Shown here: positions 44,276 through 57,389 of the stretch, piece after piece
Position numbering within the stretch: position 1 is the first letter of the stretch
Layout of the letters: each line of letters starts with the position of its first letter
Assembly: GCA_031761405.1 (NCBI GenBank)
Contig: JASEVX010000010.1
Location: forward strand, 14,565,800-14,629,799
Length of the DNA stretch: 64,000 nt
Direction: 5' to 3'
From: Serripes groenlandicus
Lineage: Eukaryota > Mollusca > Bivalvia > Cardiida > Cardiidae
Notes under the pieces: model-generated
What the model was told of the DNA's origin: nothing
The model's input: the letters and a program-made list of their open reading frames with translations, nothing else
The model's database searches: none
Program-made: the position numbers and the translations under genes

Positions 44276-44466
44276 TTAACTCTTTCAGCGCCAAAGGCAA
44301 TATTGAGGTTTTTGCAAACAATACAGATTATGGCGAGTCGGCTCGTGACGAGCTGTCTCTGCTGAAATCGGCATTGTTTGCCTTTTATTTATCAAAATAG
44401 TCCAAAGTTTTGATCAAATGAAAAGTGAAGAGTTTACTTTAAACAATTCGACGCTGAAAGAGTTAA
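44276..44466. mobile_element. 191 bp TTAA-bounded MITE
   Basis: TTAACTCTTTCAGCG at the left is the exact reverse complement of CGCTGAAAGAGTTAA at the right (15 bp including TTAA). The interior has GGCGAGTCGGCTCGTGACGAGC and does not code. It is a different sequence family from the TTAACCCTTT MITEs but has the same TTAA logic. Confidence 0.75.
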
Positions 44467-46420
44467 ATGGCCTGTGGAAAACGCTGGTAGTTACGAAAAC
44501 TCCAAACAAAAACACTGTCACTGTTCTATGTCGCCAGGTATTGAATCTAAATTCATCCTGTCGGTGCGGGCTCGGTATTGAGTCCGAATTGGATACGGGC
44601 TCAACACTATTCTGGAGAGGCAGTTTCGGGGTTATTTGCTAGTACAGGGCATACGTGTGGCGATTTTTGTGACTTATGGCTTGTAGCCCACAAAATATGG
44701 ATCTGAAAGTTAAGTTCGGTTCATTTCACCCCACAATTAAAAGTTTTGATTTTCATCCCACAAGTTTAACGGCCACGCCAGATGTTGGCATTAGAGAAAC
44801 TGTGTTTTTCAAGGTTCACATGTTGCATCTCACAAGAACAAGGTGATAACACAGTGTAACCAGTAGACGACTATGGATTGCTTTGTGATACTTCACTAGT
44901 TATGCTACTTCTTAAATTAGTTTTGATTTATTATAGCAAATGTGAAGAAAACGAAGAAGGCCAGTAAGTGGTGCAAGTCAGTCTGACGAAAGAGGTGCCA
45001 GTCAATCTGTAAGTATTACAATTGCTTGTTGCATTGTGATGTGCATCTTTAGCTCTTCTGGTTAAAATTTTGGATGCAAGCTACTTTCATGTACATAACT
45101 AATTAACCACTCGTTGGATTGATTCGAAACTTCATTTAAGTGTTAAGGAGTATCAGACAATCAAGTAACCTAGTTGGACTTGGACGTTTTCATTTTAGAT
45201 ACAGTCATAGATATATCTGTCATATAACTCTCATATGATATATTTAACATGAATAAGTGTTTATTGCGGGTTCCCATTACGGAATTACGTCTGTGTCTGT
45301 TTTCTCGACTTTACGAATAAAAACTTTAGATACAGTCTATTTCAAGTCTGTGATGTAGAATAACGTGACCTTCGCTCGGCCACTTTACGGTTTATGTCAA
45401 ATTGTGCAAAAATAGATTTATTCTGGTCTAAGAACCACTTTCAAAGTTTCATAAAAAATCGTTTCATGTATGTTGCCAAAACTACTTAAAGAGATCAGGT
45501 CCAAAAATTGACAGTCGATGAAAAATGAGATGACTAAGTCATGCAGATTTACAGTTATAAACAGTTACAACCCAGTCATTATGACAAGAGAAACCTTTCA
45601 TTTGTACAAGCTTGTTTTCCATGGATCATTATTTTACAAAATAATAAACCGATAGGGTGTCTTAATACACAAATAATTGTAGGCAAGGCCTCACTATCTC
45701 TTCACAAATTCTACGTCCCCGATTGCACATTTTAAGCAGGAAATGTGTGTATAATTACCAGTGGTTTTTTTTAATAGTATGTCCTGATGCCTTTAAGTGT
45801 TTTGCATAAAGGTATATGGATGCTTTCAAAACAAAGTAATGCAATGGATAAGTGTGTCTCAAGTGCATGACTTTGTTTTGACTTTGACTTTGTTTTGAAA
45901 AAATGTTTTTTCTTAGTTTTTGCGTGCAGAATGTAAGGTACAGTTTGCATATTCTAGAGCACAGTAGTTCGGGACACGTTTGTATGGGCAAAACTGCGAG
46001 GGTGTCCGATGTGACCAACAAAGGTTGTTAAACAGTTAAAATACAGTAAAGTGCTGTGCTTTGTAATGTCGGATAATGCAGAGTAACAACACACACACAC
46101 ACATATAATATATATATATAAACCGTCCGTGTTCAGTAAGATAGTGCATCCTTTTCTTACAATGTTTTTGATGGGTCAATATTTCATATATATATATATT
46201 AACATTGTCCATAAGTTTAATTGAATATTGATAATTTGTGATGATGATTTGTGATGAAATATTGCATGAAAGATTAAAATAGCAGATTATCTCTCCATTT
46301 CTTTATAAAATGTCATATATATATGAAATATTGCAGGAAAGGTTTAAATAGCTGATTCTCTCTCCATTTCTTTATAAAATGTCATATATATATATATATA
46401 TATATATATAACACTTTGTC
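44467..46420. other. No gene recognised; microsatellites
   Basis: Possible short exon-like stretches (for example after a TATTATAG near 44,936) show no domain. (AC)n/(AT)n runs lie at 46,087-46,120 and an (AT)n run at 46,384-46,411. Confidence 0.4.
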
Positions 46421-46962
46421 AGAATGCTTCTTGCCCTGCAGTTCCTTCCCGCCGCCCACATTAGCAGAGCTGTAGATTTCCTAGGGACTTCGGATGTAGA
46501 TTGACTACATAAAACGCCAGTGGGTAAACAACAGTGCATGTGTTTGGGTTGCACGATTGGTCTGGCGGATTCGAACAATGACGTTGAAGGTAAATATATA
46601 TATTCTATTTAAAATTCAATACATCTTAACTTCGAACAGATTCAAAATAAATAAAGATTATTAAAAAGATATTGAAATGTTTATAATTTTCCTTTTACAC
46701 ATTTTTAGGTTGGCACCACAGAATAAATTCAAAGGCAGCGGGAACTGGCCTGGGATTCTACAGGATTGTGCCACTCCTCCGACAAGAAGCCGAATTGATG
46801 AGGCTGGCTGTTGAAAGTGGGGACATGGACCGTGGTACAACAAAACGAACTTCCCAGTTGGACCGGTCCATTGAGATATGCTGGGACCAGTACATGGAGG
46901 GTACCATGAGAACTTCGGATTTTCTAACCACTATCGGCAGTATTTACGGAGTTAGGATGTAA
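46421..46962 (+). pseudogene. MULE-type transposase, C-terminal exons
   Basis: Degenerate first part: LALQFLPAAHISRAVDFLG, a shift, DYIKRQWVNNSACVWV, a shift, SNNDVEG, donor GAAG|GTAAAT (46,589). After a ~120 bp intron (acceptor TTTTTAG) the next exon (46,710-46,962) is clean: GWHHRINSKAAG, FYRIVPLLRQEAELM, QLDRSIEICWDQYMEG, ending IYGVRM and a stop. AATAAA follows at about 47,013. It supplies the segment missing from the copy at 21,553-22,634, but first-part differences show it comes from another copy. The catalytic region is not present upstream, so this is a 5'-truncated remnant. Confidence 0.7.
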
Positions 46963-49184
46963 AGAAATGCATCTTTATCACTGTCAATATGTTATGTTTT
47001 GTTATAAATCTGAATAAATAATATATTTTTTTAAATATGGTTTTTCATTTTTCTACCTAGCTCAAATAAACAGTTATTGAGAACTCGACGTTTAGGTTTG
47101 AGAATAATATCGATAATAACAACATAATTAATGCCTTACTCGCATACATAATGTTTTCCGAGTTAAGATTCACATTAGTATTTTTATCAAAGATTACTAG
47201 CCTACCGAAAAAATACCGCCACATTGGTAATTTTAATTATTTCCCCAATCATAATTAATAAGAATACTATTGTGCGAATCATAACTTCGAAACATGGTAG
47301 CCGTACCTGTTATGGTTCAAAAGTAGTGGTCAAGGTTAAAGTTTTTTTCGACAGACAGACAGACAGGCCAAAAACTAGATGCCCACCGAATCGGTGATTC
47401 CGGGGGCATAAAAATAGGCCGAATATGTTTTGGGCCGAATCCACCCCGATTCCTTTGTATGTGCTGTGTAAGCGTATTCTTCTTTAGTGATCGACCTGTT
47501 GACCTCCAATGTTTCAGAATGACCTATTCTGTATTATTTGCATGTGAATTGTACATGTGATATGTTTCATAAAATCTTCCCTTTGTCGTTAAACAAATGG
47601 AATATTACGCATTTAGTTTGATTAAATGTGCATGCTTAATACAACGCGACCTTTATCCATTCAATCAATATTGATGCCTTTGGTAAATACCACGCTACCG
47701 GAACTAGCATTATTACCAAAGACATAGCATGAATGTTCTTCCTGATTATTGCACTACAGACTATATTGTTTCTTAATAAATGTTGTAATTTTGTTCTGTT
47801 AAATTGAGGCTAAAACGAAGGAACTTTCGAAGTTTTCAGATCAACCATATGCAGATGTATACGCTAAGACAGTACTGAAAGAAGTAGGTCAATTAAACAG
47901 AAAGAATACGCTAGGTCAACACAGACAAAAAGTAGGTCAATCCAACATCAATAATACGCTTAGACAGCACAGAAAAAAGTAGGTCAATTCAACAAAACGA
48001 AGTCACATTTTCATAGCATTAACAAAATTATGACCAATATAAATCAAAGGTGGCGATTGTATAGAAATCCTGCAAAGTAACAAGCAGTATCTCGGTGTAG
48101 GCCTTGCGATTTTCAATATATATATATAGGCATATACGATAATGCTCGATCTCCAACTCAATTCGGCTACACTTTCAGCATTGAATGCTAATTGACGCTA
48201 TAACGTACAGACGTGTCTAACTTGTGTAACAGGACGAGTCCTATAATGTGTCTACAACGGGTCCAGGCCCTTAAGGGGAGTTGATTATATACCCAGATTC
48301 GGAAAATAAAAAAGGAAGAATAATTTTAGGTCATGTGTTTTATTGTTTGTTCTACTGCAAATATTTTTAAACTAAAATCATTATGTTAGTGGAAAAGGAA
48401 AGCCTAAATAAAATGTCTCTAAAAATGGAACATGATTCTGAAACAATAGGTGAAAGTTACCTTTACGTATCCTTGAACCAGCTACCAAATGACCGTTTCT
48501 GGTGCCTTTTATAGTATAATAACAGGGTATGTTCACAACAATTTCATGCAGGGAAACCTCCAAAAAGAGGGCCCTTACAAAATTGCAGCATAGTAATTAA
48601 ATGAACCATACCCAAAGTGCTTATAAACTAATCTGTTACCTTATGTAACGCTCCTCAATGCATTTCAACATAAAAATTCATCATGTTCATAAGGAAAGCA
48701 TGCCTTGCATGGTATTGATACTAATTATAGCAACAATAGTGCTGCTTCAATGAGTCTCAATACAACCTAAATAAACACTACTGCAAAGTGTACTGGATTA
48801 ACCACAGTGTAAGTAATTAACAATAAGTGAAGACATCGATTACTGTTACAAATATTGCATTATGATTGAATGTGTACAGGTATGTAGCAAACAGTGCAGA
48901 TCAAAACATGTACCTAGCAAACAGTTTATATCTAGATGAGTTAACAATGCAATTAAAACTATTCAGATATTCACCTTTACATGTAATTGAAATTGAAATT
49001 CAACCGACATGTAAAAGTAAAGATCCGAATCAGCTCAATATGTATTCCTGCTACATTAGTCTCCCCTTAAACAAAATGTTACGTAGTTAATTCTATATAT
49101 AAATTGCAGGAATACTTTGAATACTAAATACACAACTAAAAAAAACTTCTGAAAATGTAATGTCTTATTTATTATTTTATTTTT
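46963..49184. other. No gene; repeats
   Basis: Holds a terminal fragment of HINE family A (47,289-47,413: monomer tail, GACA tract, ATGCCCACCGAATCGGTGATTCC and GGGGGCATAA). A three-copy ~48 bp tandem repeat lies at about 47,855-47,998 (AGTAGGTCAATTxAACA units). Otherwise AT-rich without similarity. Confidence 0.55.
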
Positions 49185-49664
49185 TTAAATATTTTCCCCC
49201 ATCTTCTGTCCTACTTCATTGAAGAGTATTTCTTCATCTCTGCAGTCTGCTGCCTCCGTGACCAATACATCCGCTGTCGACACCTGGGCATGTCTTTTAT
49301 CGGCGTGCCTTCTTCTGTGATCCACCCTGTAAGGTAGTACTCCTTTGGTTGATATATATAGCTTGTTTGTGACCTGTCTAGAGAGTACTGTAGCTACTAC
49401 CTTATGTTTTAATCTCAGGTGGCGGACTGTGTTATATTTTCTGCCAAACTCTGCTTGGCAACTGGGGCATTGAAATATAGTTATATCCTTCTGATGTTTC
49501 TGCTCCCAGTGCCTGTTGAACGACGCATAGCTCGCGTATAGGTGTGCACTGCACTCTTCAACAGGGCATCTAGTCGGCACTCCAGGCCAAAATGGCCTTT
49601 CATCCTGCAGAAACTCCTCTACTTCTTCTTCCACTCCAGCTAATAGTGCATACTCAAGTGACAT
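49185..49664 (-). CDS. C2H2 zinc-finger protein, exon or small gene
   Basis: From the Met at 49,664 the product is 159 residues: MSLEYALLAGVEEEVEEFL (acidic), then CPVEECSAHLYASYASFNRHWEQKH and FQCPSCQAEFGRKYNTVRHLRLKH. These are two C2H2 fingers (the first C-x4-C, the second C-x2-C), followed by a basic region (DHRRRHADKRHA). I chose this Met because TTGCAG immediately precedes it, a good splice acceptor, and the acidic segment starts there; an upstream Met at 49,712 is in frame but precedes the acceptor. The fingers may bind nucleic acid. The function is unknown; similar short RHW-type finger ORFs accompany transposon-derived genes in molluscs, by recall only. Confidence 0.6.
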   Translation of the reverse strand: MSLEYALLAGVEEEVEEFLQDERPFWPGVPTRCPVEECSAHLYASYASFNRHWEQKHQKDITIFQCPSCQAEFGRKYNTVRHLRLKHKVVATVLSRQVTNKLYISTKGVLPYRVDHRRRHADKRHAQVSTADVLVTEAADCRDEEILFNEVGQKMGENI

Positions 49665-49825
49665 CTGCAATGATTGCGTAAACATTCTAAATAAATAATA
49701 TCCTGGGCTGGACAATATAAGTTTCCAGGATAACCCCTATAGTAGTATAAATTCTAAGCTCTTAAAGAGTACCAAGAGTCAAAAACAAAAATTTGACTAT
49801 CAAAAAAATAATGTTTGAATAATAA

Positions 49826-49853
49826 CGCAAGACAAAAAAAAAAAAAAAAAAAA
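49826..49853. repeat. Poly-A tract
   Basis: Uninterrupted A run of about 20 after GACAAAAAA; possibly a retroposon tail, but no body is recognised. Confidence 0.7.
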
Positions 49854-49958
49854 GGTTTTTTAGTATGACAAAAATTAATTTTGTGTAATAAAATTACGCT
49901 TTCGCGGAAAATTCCGAGTGCGAAATGTAAAAAACAATTTCACTTCCGGTTCTACAAG

Positions 49959-50260
49959 GATGACGTCAGAGGGGAGAGACGTTTCAGTTTCAATAATGAC
50001 GGATGAGTTAAACTACGGAGCTTTAAACGAAGAATTATACTGTTCATCGTCTTCTTTCGAAGAAAACAGTGATGATTCATCAATTTACAGTAATACAGAT
50101 GACCTAGGCAACGATCTAGTACCTTTATGAATCAGGCCATACCAGTTTGAGCCAGTTAAACAGTCTGAAACGAGCAGCGAGTCTGAAGACGACGAAGCAA
50201 GACGAGAAATTGTTGGTGATGAATGGTTCGTTCTATTTTCAGTAAAAAAGTATAGATAAT
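49959..50260 (+). pseudogene. P2X7-intracellular-domain-like N-terminal fragment
   Basis: An acidic Ser-rich start (MTDELNYGALNEELYCSSSS, FEENSDDSSIYSNTDD) leads to a TGA at 50,128. In the same frame IRPYQFEPVKQSETSSESED and RREIVGDEW follow. The acidic run, then PYQFEP, then EW pattern is what I remember from bivalve and cnidarian proteins with the P2X receptor 7 intracellular-type zinc domain. The Cys-rich core expected after EW is not identified. Weak call. Confidence 0.3.
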
Positions 50261-51033
50261 ATGCGTGAATATATGTGACGACGTCTGAAGAAATGGGGCC
50301 AATTGAGGCGAACGTCATTTACGAGAAAACGTGTAATTTGTCTTGACGTTCAAATTGTGAAAATATGCAAACCGTCATATTTCACTTTTCAATCTTCAGT
50401 GGGCTTAAAATTCATGTCAGTTACTCAAAATGAACCATTGTCAAGTTTCAACCGCAATTGTTTTTTCGGAACAATAGTTGAGTGAAGATGGTCGATTTAT
50501 TAACAATTTGTTGACGGAAAACAAAACACCCAAATACGACGAAATACAAATCAAAAACTCACAGTTAACACTACGACACTTCATCTTATGATGATATAGA
50601 TTGTGTCGTTTGCATACTAACATTTTTAATAAATATATTGCGTTTCGAGGTTTATTAAATGTGAATGTGTGTGTATTTCGGTATGTTTTGTTGTATTCGG
50701 ATATTTAGTAGATCTATACCTTTGACCTCATTTCGATGGAAGTTATTTCCCTTGCGTAGAAATCTATTTCCGGCACTCAAACATTAAAATGTTTGCCTAT
50801 ACGACAATGATTTGCAGAATTAAAGTATTGACGCTTGGAGACACATCCTACGACGTTAAGGTTAGTATCTGTTCTCATTTTGTATCATGCATTTACCTCT
50901 AGAATAAACAAAAACTACTCTTTCGATCTGTTTATGACAGAGTTTCGTTGTCACGAAAACCCGGAAGTGATGTTTTTTTTGTTGTAGCAACGAAAATGAC
51001 AGTAGCTGGCGGTTAAATTTAAGTGTTCTCAAT

Positions 51034-54000
51034 ATGAGTCAGTTAAGTCAGTTAAGCAATGCAAGCACTATTCCTTACGAACTTATTCATAATCAAGATG
51101 ATGAATTTATTAATGAATTGGACATTGTTGATCGTTTATATTTTAATAATGCACAGTTCGAAGTTGAGTCTACATTATCGGCAGATCGTAGTGATAGCGA
51201 CTCGGACACTAGTGTAAATTATGAATCTGATAGTGATAATGATGAGTGGTGTTTTTTTAACAGACCCATCAATAGTAGATGAAAAAGAAAACCAATGTAT
51301 TGAAAAATTTAAAAGTGAAACTTGTAAATGTTCAAAACTGTATTCAAGACCATGTAGCCTTGTTGTTGATTTTGATGGTGTATTGTCACATAGAGAATCA
51401 TGTAAAGAAATGACAACACCAGAACTTGACCTTATTATAAAGGCACAACTTTCTGCTCAAAGGCAAAGTGGAGGCACAACCTCTTCAAAAAAACATAAAA
51501 TTAAACATCGTGAAAAGCCATCACAGAAGTTTTTTTTTAATAGCCAACAGGTGTGTCGGGAACCTTTTTGTTTTGCACATGGCATAGAGAGTAAGAAAAT
51601 GCAGAGGATTGCTCAATCGCTAGACACAGATGGTATATCTGCCCGAGTGCATGGCCTAACCATGTCTGTTCCTAAACATGCCCTGACTGAACAAGACATT
51701 GTAAGAATTAAAACATTCATATGCAGGTATGCAAAAGATAATGCACTCCCATTACTCGGCAGACTTCCCAATTTCAGGCAGTCACATGTACTATTGCTAC
51801 CATCGGATAAGTCTATTGCTGATATACATCAACTTTATGAGCAAACAACAAATGATATGCAGTTCAGAAGTATCAGTTTAAGGACATTTCAAAGAACATG
51901 GCATAATTTTTGCCCACACATAAGTGTCAGTAAGCCATGCACAGATTTGTGTCAGAAATGCCAGGGGTATTGTGTTAAAGTTTTAAACAGTGGACAATTA
52001 AATGAGGATGAAAAAGCTGCCATGTTGGCTGACTACACGTGTCATGTTATTGAATCGAAAAAGCAACGTGACTATTACCGGTCCCAGTGTGAAATGAGCA
52101 AAACTTCATTTGATGAACTACCACCTGAACAAAAAAATGGTAATCATATCAGTAAATTAATTTCCTTTTCCTTAGCTGACCATAAAACTTTTCATCACCA
52201 TAATGTTGTATCACATACATCATGTATTGGCATTTTAACATGAACCTCTGATATAGAGTGTAGTCTGACTCAATTGAAATTGTACCGGTTTCCTTAATCT
52301 ACAAGATGAAAAAGTAGTAAATTATAGTGGGTATAAATAATTGACAAAACAATTTTACTAAATGTTTTATCTTTTTTCAGGTAATCCTCCATGTACAGTA
52401 AACAAAAAGTTACACTACTCCTGGGACTATGCTCAGCAGGTGTACTACCCACACCACAGTCGTCAAGTTGGGCCAATATTTTTCAAGACTCCCAGGAAAT
52501 GTGATGTGTTTGGAGTTTGCTCTGAAGGATCAGGTAATAAGTGCCTTTTATGAATGAAAATGTGTGTGTCTAAAGTAGTTTATACTATTGATATGTATCT
52601 TTGCCAATTTTTTCCCTCTTTTATTAAATAATTACTTAATTCCTACTTGCATTCATTTCATATTTGAGAGATAGCAACCTCCATAATTCTATGCAGGGGA
52701 AAAATTGTGTTCAAATTGTTGATTTTCTTCATTTCACTACTTTTGCAGGGAGACAAACATTTTACCTTGTTGATGAAGCTGATTCAAAAGGGAAAGGGGC
52801 GAATAGTGTGGTCAGCATGGTTCATCACTACTTTCAATATTATGGTCTCGGGGAATCAGATGCATGCATCCACTTTGATAACTGCTGTGGTCAAAATAAG
52901 AATAATGTAGTGGCCCATATACAATGTGGAGAGTCATGACTGGTAAGTCTGAGCTGTTTTACAAGGAGACTGTCTAATCATCTTATGCCATAGATAACAA
53001 ATACTACATAGAACAGTCTGGAAAGTATTAATGTAATAATTGTAATAGATAATATTTAATTGTATGAAACCTACAATTTAATGTTTCATTGAAATTTTTG
53101 TCATTGAAAGCAAAAATTCCCATTGATTGTCCAGGATTAAAACTTTTATTAACCAATACTTGATCTATTAAGATTTATATTTCTTTCATGTTTCAAAAAC
53201 GAAATTGTGATTTTAAAAATTATATTATAGGATTAAAAAAAATCACCACTTATAAATATTAGGTTTTAATGTTGACTGTCTCGGTCTTTAATATGAACAA
53301 TTTGTTTGCAATGAGACTGATGACCCCTTATACTCTATTCATTCATACAATTTATAAACTTACACTCTAACAGGAAAATATAGTGTTTGAGGATTTCAAC
53401 ACTTTGTTATTTTTTCACATGATACTGATATTTTAAGTAAGCATATCTTTTTTTCAGGACTACACCAGCAGTTAGAACTGGCAATGATGATAACTGGCCA
53501 CACTAAATTTCACCGAGACTGGCACTTTGGTGTCTGGAAATGCAGGTAAATTTTCATACATTTATCAATGAACATTGAACATGTGTTAGTTTGATAATAC
53601 CTTGTAGTTACAAATACTGATTGCTTTAAATAAACACAAATGCCATTGAAGACAGTAGAATGATTAAGATAAATCATGATTTGTTCCTCCATCCTGATAT
53701 TGACTGTACTGATCTGGTAATCAATTAAATAACCAAGTACATGTATTTGTCTTTTGTGTACTCAACCTGCAACATGTGGTAAATGTAGCAGGTATTTTAG
53801 TGCAAAAAGTTATAAACTGTTTTTCTGAACTTATACAACTTTATAAATGATTTATTGTTTTCCAACAAATCTGCAGCAGAAGGCTTTGAAAACATTAATT
53901 AGATAATATAGAAATTATCCTTAAATGTAAGAACAACAATTGAATACAATTGGAAACATAGTGGAAAAAGGAGACATTTAAATGAAGCAGGTATAAAAAG

Positions 54001-54557
54001 GCATCAAAAAGCCCCTGTTTGTTTGAAAGGGTTAAATAATTAATAAAATTATTCTTTAAGGTGGCGTAACTCAAATGCAGAAACTATGGGTCAGGTAGCA
54101 CAGACTGTGAGGGATTCTTCACGAAATGGCCACAACATCCCTCAATTGGTAAATGATGAACAGAAACCAGTTTTGTTTCTGCAGTGGAAACTTTATCTAT
54201 CACAGTATTTTAAACCATTGACACATTTGTCCAAGTTTCATCACTTCACAATGAGATCAGACAGACCAGGAATAGTGCAGTGGAAAGTTTTGACTGACTC
54301 CCCACCAGTGGATGTCAACATATTAAAGAAGGGTGTTTGTTTAACTCCAGCCATGCCAGAACCTATGCCAGTCAGGACTAGATCTACAGAGGCAGTGGTA
54401 TTTGTATGAGCAAATCAGAGGTTTCTGTTCCTCTACATGTGCCAAAGACTTGTGTTGTCCAAAACCAATAGCTCCTAAACAGGTTTCTGGAATTCCTCCT
54501 GAGACTAGATCACTTAACACTGTCAATCAAAAGAGAAAACAATCACTGTTGATGTAA
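51034..54557 (+). pseudogene. Five-exon DUF7869-like (transposase-derived) gene with three 1-bp frameshifts
   Basis: Exons: 51,034-52,139; 52,381-52,533; 52,749-52,942; 53,458-53,545; 54,061-54,557, all with GT...AG borders and matching phases. The product has an acidic Ser/Asp N-terminus (SDSDSDTSVNYESDSD), then CREPFCFAHG, LRTFQRTWHNFCPHI, CTDLCQKCQGYC (Cys-rich), LHYSWDYAQQVYYPHH, FKTPRKCDVFGVC, FYLVDEADS, CIHFDNCCGQNKNN, MWRVMTG/LHQQLELAMMI and TGHTKFHRDWHFGVWK. A C-terminus with RGFCSSTCAKDLCC ends at 54,557. The order matches DUF7869-type proteins, as I recall them; HFDNC and GHTK probably mark an RNase-H-like fold. Faults: the T7 run at 51,251, near 52,910, and near 54,378. All three are one-base shifts, so assembly error is a real alternative to decay. 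Confidence 0.7.
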
Positions 54558-54592
54558 AATAACTTTACTGTTTTTTGTTCTAAGTGACTTAT

Positions 54593-56793
54593 TATACCCC
54601 CGATAAACGAAGTTTAGAGGGGGTATATTGGAGTCACCCTGTGGTTGGTCGGTCGGTCGGTCGGTCGGTCGGTCGGTTGGTCCGTTGCGATTTTCCTTGT
54701 CCGGAGCATAACTTTAAAAGTAATTGTTGGAATTTAATAAAACTTCATAGGATGATACAACACATTGAGAGGAAGTGCGGTGTACAGGAACCATAACTCT
54801 ATTTTACCTAAATACAGAGTTATTGCCCTTTGTTACTTTTTCTTGTCCGGAGAATTACTTAATAACTAACAGATGGAATCTAATAAAACTACATACAATG
54901 GTAGAGCATAATCAGCGGAAGTGCAGTATACAAGAACCATAACTCTAATTTACATAATTACAGAGTTATAGCCCTTTGTTACTTTTTCTTATTCGTAGAG
55001 TCTTGTCCGGAGCATAACTTTAAAACAAATTGTTGAAATTTAATAAAACTTCATAGGATGATACAACACATTGAGACGAAGTGTGGTGTACAGGAACCAT
55101 AACTCTATTTTTATCTAAATACAGAGTTATTGCCCTTTGTTACTTTTTCTTGTCCGGAGAATTACTTAATAACTAACAGATGGAATCTAATAAAACTACA
55201 TACAATGGTAGAGCATAATGTGAGGAAGTGCAGTGTACAAGAACCATAACTCTAATTTACATAATTACAGAGTTATTGCCCTTTGTTACTTTTTCTTGTT
55301 CGTAGAGTCTTGTCCGGAGCATAACTTTATAACTAATTGTTGGAATTTAATAAAACATCATAGGATGATACAACACATTGAGAGGAAGTGCGGTGTACAG
55401 GAACCATAACTCTATTTTACCTAAATACAGAGTTATTGCCCTTTGTTACTTTTTCTTGTCCGGAAAATTACTGAATAACTAACAGATGGAATCTAATAAA
55501 ACTACATACAATGGTAGAGCATAATCAGAGGAAGTGCAGTGTACAAGAACCATAACTCTACTTTACATAATTACAGAGTTATTGCCCTTTGTTACTTTTT
55601 CTTGTTCGTTGAGTCTTGTCCGGAGCATAACTTTAAAACTAATTGTTGGAATTTAATAAAACTTCATAGGATGATACAACACATTGAGAGGAAGTGCAGT
55701 GTACAAGAACCATAACTCTATTTTATCTAAATACAGAGTTATTGCCCTTTGTTACTTTTTCTTGTCCGGAGAATTACTTAATAACTAACAGATGGAATCT
55801 AATAAGACTGCATACAATGGTAGAGCATAATCAGAGGAAGTGCAGTGTACACGAACCATAACTCTAATTTACATAATTACAGAGTTATTGCCCTTTGTTA
55901 CTTTTTCTTGTTCGTAGAGTCTTGTCCGGAGCATAACTTTAAAACTAATTGTTGGAATTTAATAAAACTTCATAGGATGATACAACACATTGAGAGGAAG
56001 TGCGGTGTACAGGAACCATAACTCTATTTTACCTAAATACAGAGTTATTGCCCTTTGTTACTTTTTCTTGTCCGGAGAATTACTTAATTACTAACAGATG
56101 GAATCTAATAAGACTGCATACAATGGTAGAGCATAATGAGAGGAAGTGCAGTGTACACGAACCATAACTCTAATTTACATAATTACAGAGTTATTGCCCT
56201 TTGTTACTTTTTCTTGTTCGTAGAGTCTTGTCCGGAGCATAACTTAAAAACTAATTGTTGGAATTTAATAAAACTTCATAGGATGATACAACACATTGAG
56301 AGGAAGTGCGGTGTACAAGAACCATAACTCTATTTTACCTAAATACAGAGTTATTGCCCTTTGTTACTTTTTCTTGTCCAGAGAATTACTTAATAACTAA
56401 CCGGTGGAATCTAATAAAACTGCATACAATGGTAGAGCATAATGAGAGGAAGTGCAGTGTACAAGAACCATAACTCTTATTTACATAATTACAGAGTTAT
56501 TGCCCTTTGTTACTTTTTCTTTTCCGGAGAATTATTTAATAACTAACAGATGGAATCTAATAAAACTACATACAACGGTAGAGCATAATCAGAGGAAGTG
56601 CAGTGTACAAGAACCATAACTCTAATTTACATAATTACAGAGTTATTGCCCTTTGTTATCCAAAAATGAACAAAACAAGAATAACCCGATCCATAACATT
56701 GTCCTTTTAAGGTGGGGTTTCTAAATATTTCACAACCTTTCCTATCAGGGCGGCGTTCGGGGGTATTAATCACATTCAGTGATAGTTCTAGTT
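54593..56793 (+). mobile_element. HINE/pearl-like element (family G)
   Basis: Starts TATACCCCCGATAAACG and folds with GGGGGTATA. A (GGTC)n tract lies at 54,650-54,680. About seven composite ~300 bp units of two related ~150 bp half-monomers follow (CTTGTCCGGAGCATAAC and CTTGTCCGGAGAATTAC anchors). It ends TTCGGGGGTATT, then the hairpin ATCAC/GTGAT and CTAGTT. No intact ORF. The units are highly similar, so amplification is recent or the array is being homogenised. It begins about 36 bp after the stop codon of the DUF7869-like gene. Confidence 0.75.
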
Positions 56794-56795
56794 AA

Positions 56796-57389
56796 CTTTG
56801 TTAACCTTTTCCCACATTCAGGCACTTATTGGGGCATTCACAGCAAACAATTATTGAAATTATTGTGGCAGAAGTAGAAATTACTCATAATGTTCTTTTG
56901 CCACAATGTATTCAACTCTTTTCACTTCAAGGTAGTTATCATATTCTTTGTCTGGATGTATCAAATGCATCTGCTGCACATGTGTTGTATGTGGGAAAAG
57001 CAGAGGAAAAAAATTTGACCATCAGTTATTTAGTCCAATTTAAGATAATTAACCCTTTCCAACATATAGATGCCTCATATGCATGAGGAAAAATTATCCC
57101 AAAATTGTCATATCTTTTTTCAAAGTTGTCTGCTACAGAGTCATTGTAAGTGGAGAAGAATTAAAGTTGTATAAATCTTTGATGAAATGTACATTTGTTT
57201 TGATCTGTTGTTTTAATTTCTTTGTGAGGTTAGTATATTTTTAGGTAAATTTATTACTTGTACTATTAACATTGTTAACATTGCTTTCTGATGCCTTAGC
57301 AGCAGGCAGCTTTTTGAAAACATTGTGATAAAAGAAGAAATTGCACAAAACATGCAATTTCTCCTTTTAACACTTTGTTATCCATTTTT
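56796..57389. repeat. Palindrome-core MITE copies, diverged
   Basis: Two or more copies: ATTGTGGCAGAAGTAGAAATT...GTTCTTTTGCCACAATG (about 56,865-56,910) and a second foldback AAAAGAAGAAATTGC...GCAATTTCTCCTTTTAACAC (about 57,328-57,372), with TTAACCTTTTCCCAC-like outer ends. ORFs here are by-products. Confidence 0.5.
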
